DNA from: Bacillota bacterium | Lineage (GTDB): Bacteria; Bacillota_E; Sulfobacillia; Sulfobacillales; Sulfobacillaceae | Assembly (NCBI GenBank): GCA_021820645.1 | Contig: JAKADJ010000047.1 | Location: forward strand, 1-11,490 | Direction: 5' to 3' | DNA: 11,490 bases | Shown here: in pieces, positions 7,452-11,490 of the stretch | How positions within the stretch are numbered: position 1 is the first letter of the stretch | Layout of the letters: every line of letters starts with the position of its first letter | Notes under the pieces: model-generated | What the model was told of the DNA's origin: nothing | Databases searched by the model: none | Seen by the model: only the letters and a program-made list of their open reading frames with translations | Program-made: the position numbers and the translations under genes

Positions 7452-8408
7452 TTACCGAGCGAGGAGTTCGGCTAAGTCCTGCCAGGGCAGCGGGGGCGTG
7501 CTGACGTTACTCACAACCGTGGCCAGGGGCACTGTATTAAGCTCAGCCCGGCGCCATCCCACCATTACTCCGGCTTGACCGGTAGCTAGGACTTGGACTG
7601 CCTCGGAAGCAAAGAGAGCGGCACGGATCCGGTCCTGAGCACTAGGGGGTCCTCCGCGTTGGGTGTGCCCCAATACCACCCATTTGGCCTCATGACCCGT
7701 TCTACGGCCCAGATCGAGTGCGACCGATGGGGCGTCTTTGGCGCCTTCGGCGACAATGATAAAGCTATGCCGTTTGCCGCGCGCATAAGTGGCCCGTAGC
7801 CGCTTGGCGATAGCGTCCCAGTCCGGCACGCGTTCGGGGATAATAATGGCTTCCGCGCCGCAGGCAAGTCCAGAGGCAACGGCCAAAGCACCACAGTGAT
7901 TGCCCATCACTTCGACCACAAAAATGCGCTCGTGGGCCGATGCCGTATCCCTAATTTTGTCAATGGATGCCACGATGTTATTCATGGCCGTATCGAAACC
8001 GATGCTATAGTCCGTCTGGGGGACGTCGTTGTCAATGCTGGCAGGAATCCCTACTACTGGAATGCCCATTTGACTGAGAGCATAGGCCCCAGCCAGTGAG
8101 CCGTTTCCTCCGATAACGGCGAGACCATCGAAATGCCAACGCGAAATGGCCTCCACGGCACGAATCCTGACGGCAGCTTGGTGGAATTCAATAAATCGCG
8201 AGGTACGCAAGATGGTGCCACCGGTCATCAATATATCAGCTACCGAGGCACGCGTGAGCTTCTCAGGTTTCCCGTTCACGAGCCCATCAAAACCTCTAGG
8301 AATTCCCCATATTTTGTGGCCATCGGCGAGACCACGGCGCACGAAGGACCGGATGGCTGCATTCATGCCCGGTGCATCACCGCCGGAGGTGAGGATTGCG
8401 AAATTCAT
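7452..8408 (-). CDS. 6-phosphofructokinase family protein with altered active-site residues
   Basis: Family enzyme of glycolysis, phosphorylating fructose 6-phosphate. 318 residues from ATG 8408, close to the usual 319-320. This start has GGGAGG seven bases upstream and gives the typical N-terminus MNFAILTSGGDAPGMNAAIR; a TTG 15 bases earlier overlaps that site. Conserved features: SGGDAPG (8-14), R71, catalytic D126 and D128 (IDND), R161, E221 and GHTQRGG (247-253). Gly103 after the GGN motif marks the ATP rather than pyrophosphate type. Unusual: GGDGS is GGNGS (N102 for the Mg-binding Asp103 of the E. coli enzyme), PGTIDND is PASIDND (S124 for Thr125), and MGR is MGN (N170 for Arg171). Effector-site arginines matching E. 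coli Arg21, 25, 54 and 154 are kept. Either a diverged or slow enzyme, a paralogue with another substrate, or a regulatory protein. Monocistronic and divergent from rapZ. Confidence 0.92.
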   Translation of the reverse strand: MNFAILTSGGDAPGMNAAIRSFVRRGLADGHKIWGIPRGFDGLVNGKPEKLTRASVADILMTGGTILRTSRFIEFHQAAVRIRAVEAISRWHFDGLAVIGGNGSLAGAYALSQMGIPVVGIPASIDNDVPQTDYSIGFDTAMNNIVASIDKIRDTASAHERIFVVEVMGNHCGALAVASGLACGAEAIIIPERVPDWDAIAKRLRATYARGKRHSFIIVAEGAKDAPSVALDLGRRTGHEAKWVVLGHTQRGGPPSAQDRIRAALFASEAVQVLATGQAGVMVGWRRAELNTVPLATVVSNVSTPPLPWQDLAELLAR

Positions 8409-8410
8409 GA

Positions 8411-8420
8411 GGAGGCCTCC
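8411..8420 (-). promoter_or_regulatory. Ribosome binding site of the phosphofructokinase gene within a palindrome
   Basis: The - strand reads GGGAGG followed directly by CCTCC, so the Shine-Dalgarno is half of the perfect palindrome GGAGGCCTCC. It is seven bases from ATG 8408 and fixes that start. The adjacent CCTCC is complementary to the site and could mask it, though with no loop only by pairing between two transcripts. Confidence 0.6.
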
Positions 8421-8471
8421 CAACTGGACATTGAGCGGATTACATGCGTTTAGTCCTTAGTTTTGCACTCG

Positions 8472-8477
8472 ATTATA
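8472..8477 (-). promoter_or_regulatory. -10 element for the phosphofructokinase gene
   Basis: A perfect TATAAT on the - strand, about 64 bases before ATG 8408, predicting a 5' leader of roughly 55-60 bases. The hexamer at the -35 position (TGTCCG, around 8495-8500) is a poor match, so the promoter may be weak or need an activator. Confidence 0.5.
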
Positions 8478-8593
8478 GTCTACGGCTATCGTTTCGGACA
8501 CTAAAAATCTTGGTGGGCTTTAGGGTCCCTGGTAGATCCTATGTGGGATGGTCCGGCCGTATCCGCCCCGACTATCGCGTTTCCAGGCCATGA

Positions 8594-8609
8594 CCTATGG
8601 AGCCATAGG
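8594..8609. promoter_or_regulatory. 16-base dyad, possible operator
   Basis: CCTATGG-AG-CCATAGG is a perfect 7+7 inverted repeat centred about 70 bases upstream of the predicted rapZ transcription start. A second overlapping inverted repeat, GGAGCC-ATA-GGCTCC (8599-8613), shares its right arm, so the two pairings exclude one another. A location between two divergent promoters fits a regulator binding site; the protein is unknown. Confidence 0.4.
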
Positions 8610-8657
8610 CTCCCGACTGCAATGGCCACAATCTTGCCGATCAAATTGCGAGCGGGA

Positions 8658-8666
8658 TGATACACT
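8658..8666 (+). promoter_or_regulatory. Extended -10 promoter of rapZ-yvcK-whiA
   Basis: TGATACACT matches the extended -10 form TGN-TATAAT in four of six hexamer bases. No good -35 is found at 16-18 bases; TTGCCG lies 21 bases upstream. Transcription would start near 8673, giving rapZ a leader of about 30 bases containing AAGGAGG. Confidence 0.45.
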
Positions 8667-8677
8667 AGGGGAGGAAC

Positions 8678-8722
8678 ATGAGCCAAGGAGGCAGAGGCAC
8701 ACGATGGAGGCGGCACGATTAG
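8678..8722 (+). CDS. Possible 14-residue leader peptide overlapping the rapZ start
   Basis: ATG 8678 opens a 14-codon frame (MSQGGRGTRWRRHD) ending in TAG at 8720-8722, overlapping the first 19 bases of rapZ in another frame. GGGGAGG ends only three bases before the ATG, which is short, and the predicted transcript may begin within that site. If translated, ribosomes would end next to the rapZ start and could couple to it. It may equally be chance. Confidence 0.2.
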   Translation: MSQGGRGTRWRRHD

Positions 8723-9582
8723 TAATCATTTCGGGACTGTCTGGTGCGGGCCGTACGGAGGCTATGCGTGTCTTCGAAGATTTAGGCTATTTTTGTGTGG
8801 ATAACCTGCCACCGAATTTGGCGGCCAAATTTGCCGAACTGGTGCAAAAGAGCCCCGAGGTTAAAGGGGCTGCATTGGTCATGGACGTGCGGGGCGGGGT
8901 CTTTTTTCAAGACCTAGAGAGTTCGCTTAAGGTGTTCGAAGACGCCAATATGCGTTACCAGGTCCTGTTTCTTGAAGCCGACGAGGAGACTTTGATCCAT
9001 CGCTATAAGCTATCCCGCCGACGTCATCCCCTGGAAGCCCATGGGCGGCTGGTGGAGGCTTTGCGCCGAGAGAAAGAAACCTTAGGCGTATTACGGGGAT
9101 TGGCGGACGTGGTGATCGATACCTCTGGGCTCACGTCGCTCCAACTGCGTCAACGCATTTCTGACGTGTTTCGCATGGACTCTGGGTCCGCTTTCCAGGT
9201 CAGGTTGGTTTCTTTCGGGTTCAAGCATGGTCTTCCGAAAGACGCCGACTTAGTGTTCGATGTCCGGTTTCTCCCTAACCCGTATTACGTGGACGATTTA
9301 AGGCGGCTGACGGGTGACGATCCGGCTGTCGATACCTATGTGATGCGGTTTCCTTTGGCTCAAGAGACGTTGACACGACTACAAAGTTTGTTGCAGTTCC
9401 TAACGCCTCAATTTCAACAGGAAGGGAAGCCCCAGGTTACAGTCGGAATCGGGTGCACCGGCGGCCAACATCGCTCCGTCGTGTTTGCCAATCGGCTGGG
9501 CTTGTATTTAAAGCAGGATCTGGGACTCATGGTGGCCGTGGAGCATCGCGATCTCGTGTTAACCGAGAGGGCAGACGTTTAA
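8704..9582 (+). CDS. rapZ: RapZ/YvcJ-type nucleotide- and amino-sugar-binding protein
   Basis: Member of the RapZ/YvcJ P-loop family: in E. coli an RNase adaptor that senses glucosamine-6-phosphate; in Bacillus a GTP-hydrolysing protein of less clear role. 292 residues, normal length. P-loop GLSGAGRT at 11-18, with Arg17 where most members have Lys; FEDLGYFCVDNLPP at 24-37; DVR at 61-63; C-terminal domain (about 165-292) with FGFKHG (171-176), DVRFLPNP (186-193) and the phosphate-binding GCTGGQHRS at 250-258. ATG 8704 is chosen because the family N-terminus begins here; AAGGAGG lies 12 bases and GAGG six bases upstream. A frame extending back to 8548 would add 52 residues unlike the family. 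The stop abuts yvcK, the classic yvcJ-yvcK-whiA arrangement. Confidence 0.95.
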   Translation: MEAARLVIISGLSGAGRTEAMRVFEDLGYFCVDNLPPNLAAKFAELVQKSPEVKGAALVMDVRGGVFFQDLESSLKVFEDANMRYQVLFLEADEETLIHRYKLSRRRHPLEAHGRLVEALRREKETLGVLRGLADVVIDTSGLTSLQLRQRISDVFRMDSGSAFQVRLVSFGFKHGLPKDADLVFDVRFLPNPYYVDDLRRLTGDDPAVDTYVMRFPLAQETLTRLQSLLQFLTPQFQQEGKPQVTVGIGCTGGQHRSVVFANRLGLYLKQDLGLMVAVEHRDLVLTERADV

Positions 9583-10893
9583 ATGTGGCGCCTACTCTCT
9601 CCAGGATTGAAGCTTAAGCGTTATTTGGTGTTGGTGGCGCTCGGATTTATGGGTATTGGTGGTGCGGTCTTGCTCCTGATTCGACCCATCGGGACCCGTC
9701 CGGGTTTTACCTGGGTACTGGCGTCAGGTGGGCTCATGCTTGTGGTGTTGGGATCAGTACGGATCAGCAAAACCATTACGGAGGCGATTGGCTCAGACCG
9801 TTGGGCTGGACTTTTGTATTCCCGTCGCCATTTATCGCGAGGCCCCCGGATCGTGGCGCTAGGTGGGGGGACCGGGCTCCCTAGTGTACTGCGCGGACTT
9901 AAAGCTTATACTGCGAATCTCACCGCGATTGTTACGGTAGCTGATGATGGGGGGAGCTCCGGCAGGCTCCGCGGCGACCTTGGGATGTTGCCACCGGGTG
10001 ACATCCGGAATTGCATGATTGCGCTGGCGGATACCGAGCCACTCATGGAGCAACTCTTTCAGCATCGCTTTGAGTCGGGCGAACTGGCCGGGCATAATTT
10101 TGGCAATCTTTTTTTGGCAGCGATGGAACAAGTGGTGGGAGATTTCGTGACCGGTCTTGGGGAATCCAGTCGGGTCTTAGCGGTGCGCGGTACGGTGTTA
10201 CCGGCCACGTTGGATAATGTGACGCTTCACGCGCTGCTATCCGATGGCCAAGTGATTCGCGGCGAGAGCCGCATCGGTCATGCGCCGCTACCCATTCAAA
10301 AAGTATGGATGGATCCGCCGGACGCCACGCCTCTGGCCGAGGCCATTGAAGCCATTAAGGCCGCCGACATGATTGTGCTGGGGCCGGGGTCGCTGTACAC
10401 GTCGCTCCTGCCCAACCTGTTAGTAACCCCCATCGCGGATGCGATTCGACACAGTAAAGCGCTTAGGGTTTACGTGTCGAACATTATGACCCAGCCCGGG
10501 GAAACCGATCACTTTTCGCTAAAGGATCACGTGGCGACCCTAGAGAAGCACGTGGGACCCGACCTGATTGATGTGGTGTTGGTCAATAACGAGGCAATCC
10601 CCGAACCGGTGCGAGAACGGTATCAACAAGAAGGTGCGGATCCCGTCGATAGTCCCGGGGATCCACATCTGGGTCCGATTCTGGTGGTGGCCGAACGCTT
10701 GGTTTCCGTGGAAACCGTGATCCGGCACGATCCCGAAAAGTTAGCCCGGGCGTTGCTACGAATATTGTTACGCCTGAGGCCTAAGTGGGCGGAGGGAAGG
10801 ATTGGAGATGCTCTATGGCTCGAAACCCGATTACGCGTAAAGCGGTCCGGATTCCTGGATGGAGCTATTCCCGCCAGGTCAAAGCGGAGTTAG
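9583..10893 (+). CDS. yvcK: YvcK, gluconeogenesis / cell-shape factor, membrane-anchored form
   Basis: Member of the YvcK/CofD-like family. In Bacillus subtilis YvcK is needed for growth on gluconeogenic carbon sources and for normal cell shape, binds UDP-sugars and influences peptidoglycan synthesis. 436 residues: unlike the soluble ~320-residue B. subtilis protein, this one has an N-terminal extension with two probable membrane segments (about 14-34 and 43-59) and a linker to residue 87, which would anchor the catalytic-like domain on the inner face. Nucleotide-binding GGGTGLPSVLRGLK starts at 94; VADDGGSSGRLR (119-130) and PPGDIRNC (137-144) are family signatures, as are HNFGN (171-175), GPGSLYTS (267-274) and SNIMTQPGET (299-308). 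The C-terminal tail from about 415 is basic. ATG 9583 follows the rapZ stop with no gap; GAGAGG lies 12 bases upstream. The 3' end overlaps whiA by 79 bases. Confidence 0.95.
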   Translation: MWRLLSPGLKLKRYLVLVALGFMGIGGAVLLLIRPIGTRPGFTWVLASGGLMLVVLGSVRISKTITEAIGSDRWAGLLYSRRHLSRGPRIVALGGGTGLPSVLRGLKAYTANLTAIVTVADDGGSSGRLRGDLGMLPPGDIRNCMIALADTEPLMEQLFQHRFESGELAGHNFGNLFLAAMEQVVGDFVTGLGESSRVLAVRGTVLPATLDNVTLHALLSDGQVIRGESRIGHAPLPIQKVWMDPPDATPLAEAIEAIKAADMIVLGPGSLYTSLLPNLLVTPIADAIRHSKALRVYVSNIMTQPGETDHFSLKDHVATLEKHVGPDLIDVVLVNNEAIPEPVRERYQQEGADPVDSPGDPHLGPILVVAERLVSVETVIRHDPEKLARALLRILLRLRPKWAEGRIGDALWLETRLRVKRSGFLDGAIPARSKRS

Positions 10894-11490
10894 CGGGGGT
10901 GCCGTTACCCGACCCGAACCATGCCTACGCAGAGCTTTGTGGCGTGCTCGGTCGACCCAATCTCGGCCCAGGAGCGGTGACGCTTCGGGTGCACAACGTG
11001 GCCATGGCTCGCCGTGGATTTCGCTTGATGAAGTTATTGGGACTCCAACCGAGACTACAATCCCGTCGTGAGGGGCGCATTCAGTTCACGTTACAAGGGC
11101 AGGTGCCGATACTGGCGGCACCTGTGACATTGCCCGCGGACGCCTGGTTGGCCGGTTGTTTTTTAGTCAGGGGCTATTTGGGGCATCCCGAAAGTGGAGC
11201 GGCCCAGTTAGAATTTTGGGTGTCTGACGTCGAAGTCCGAGACCTGGTGGTAGGAACCCTCGCTTCCTTACATTTACGGGCCAAGGTCTTGCCAAGACGG
11301 GGTGGATACTTGGTTTACCTCAAAGATCGGAGTCAAATTCGGTCGTTTCTCGGCTATGTCGGGGCGCATCGTGCGATGTTGCAATGGGAAAGCATTGATG
11401 TACTGCGTCGGATGAAGAATCAGGTGAATCGCCTGGTGAACTCCGAGACGGCAAATCTTCGGCGCACGGTGGAATCCGGAATCACGCAAG
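10815..11490 (+). CDS. whiA: WhiA, DNA-binding regulator (3' end outside window)
   Basis: Conserved Gram-positive protein with a degenerate LAGLIDADG homing-endonuclease-like N-domain and a C-terminal helix-turn-helix; a sporulation/division activator in Streptomyces and linked to cell division and chromosome segregation in Bacillus. The first 225 codons are in the window; the helix-turn-helix lies beyond. Signatures: SYSRQVKAELA (17-27), AGCFLVRGYL (about 113-122), YLKDRSQIRSFLGYVGAHRAML (from about 172) and MKNQVNRLVNSETANL (about 199-214; usually NRLVNCETAN, here Ser for Cys). ATG 10815 has GGAG (10804-10807) seven bases upstream. It sits inside yvcK, and because the conserved SYSRQVKAELA is encoded before the yvcK stop, at least 30 bases of overlap are certain. 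The 16 residues before that motif are an extension relative to B. subtilis. The frame is open to base 11490. Confidence 0.93.
   Translation, partial: MARNPITRKAVRIPGWSYSRQVKAELAGVPLPDPNHAYAELCGVLGRPNLGPGAVTLRVHNVAMARRGFRLMKLLGLQPRLQSRREGRIQFTLQGQVPILAAPVTLPADAWLAGCFLVRGYLGHPESGAAQLEFWVSDVEVRDLVVGTLASLHLRAKVLPRRGGYLVYLKDRSQIRSFLGYVGAHRAMLQWESIDVLRRMKNQVNRLVNSETANLRRTVESGITQ

Larger units (their letters stand above)
8409..8703. other. Divergent promoter region between phosphofructokinase gene and rapZ
   Basis: 295 bases without a substantial gene. It contains the - strand TATAAT (8472-8477), a 16-base dyad (8594-8609), the + strand TGATACACT (8658-8666) and a 14-codon ORF overlapping the rapZ start. 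The stretch 8500-8590 shows no feature I can support. Confidence 0.6.

Noticed and set aside
7418..7452. Bidirectional terminator between the exported-protein gene and the phosphofructokinase gene
   Set aside because: The 31 bases between the stops hold only weak pairings and no T-run on either strand.
8409..8423. TTG 8423 as phosphofructokinase start
   Set aside because: It overlaps the ribosome binding site that serves ATG 8408, and family proteins begin right before ILTSGGDAPG.
8548..8703. Longer N-terminus for RapZ starting at 8548
   Set aside because: The added 52 residues look like translated intergenic DNA and include the promoter and dyad; family members begin just before the P-loop.
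10637..10662. GGATCCC...GGGATCC inverted repeat in yvcK
   Set aside because: Short and loosely spaced within GC-rich coding sequence; expected by chance and explained by the codons.
10859..11071. 70-residue + strand frame at the end of yvcK
   Set aside because: It lies inside whiA in another frame, while the whiA frame shows clear family motifs and stays open to the window end.

Overview
The window looks like the chromosome of a Gram-positive (Bacillota) bacterium. The gene content and order (uvrA-uvrC, a YvlD-like membrane protein, then rapZ-yvcK-whiA) are those of a conserved Bacillota neighbourhood, and ribosome binding sites are strong AGGAGG types. Moderate-to-high GC, frequent GTG/TTG starts, a YvcK with N-terminal membrane segments and an exported protein very poor in acidic residues suggest a Sulfobacillus-like thermo-acidophilic lineage. 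That placement is inference and was not searched.

Left block (1-5398, + strand): a tight run of four genes, uvrA (5' end cut off by the window), uvrC, a small YvlD-type four-helix membrane protein, and a Cof-type HAD phosphatase. Gaps are 0-5 bases or the genes overlap, so this is probably one transcription unit. UvrA and UvrC are the damage-recognition and dual-incision proteins of nucleotide excision repair; the last two genes seem to be carried along.

Middle block (5388-8408): mixed, less conserved content. A small single-pass membrane protein on the - strand overlaps the 3' end of the phosphatase gene tail to tail. After about 220 bases without a gene comes a 516-residue exported or membrane-anchored protein with two related domains, and then, convergent to it, a 6-phosphofructokinase-family gene on the - strand. 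The phosphofructokinase keeps the fold motifs and the catalytic Asp, but is changed at several normally invariant active-site positions (GGDGS to GGNGS, TIDND to SIDND, MGR to MGN).

Right block (8658-11490, + strand): rapZ (yvcJ), yvcK and the first 225 codons of whiA, abutting or overlapping, behind an extended -10 promoter. These genes link amino-sugar/central-carbon status to cell-envelope growth and division. The phosphofructokinase gene is transcribed divergently from them across a 295-base region holding a perfect TATAAT on the - strand, a TGATACACT on the + strand and a 16-base dyad between them.

No RNA genes, insertion sequences, prophage genes, CRISPR arrays or toxin-antitoxin/defence systems were seen. 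The points most worth checking are the altered phosphofructokinase, the start codon of uvrC, the duplicated exported protein, the dyad and short leader ORF before rapZ, and the long yvcK/whiA overlap.
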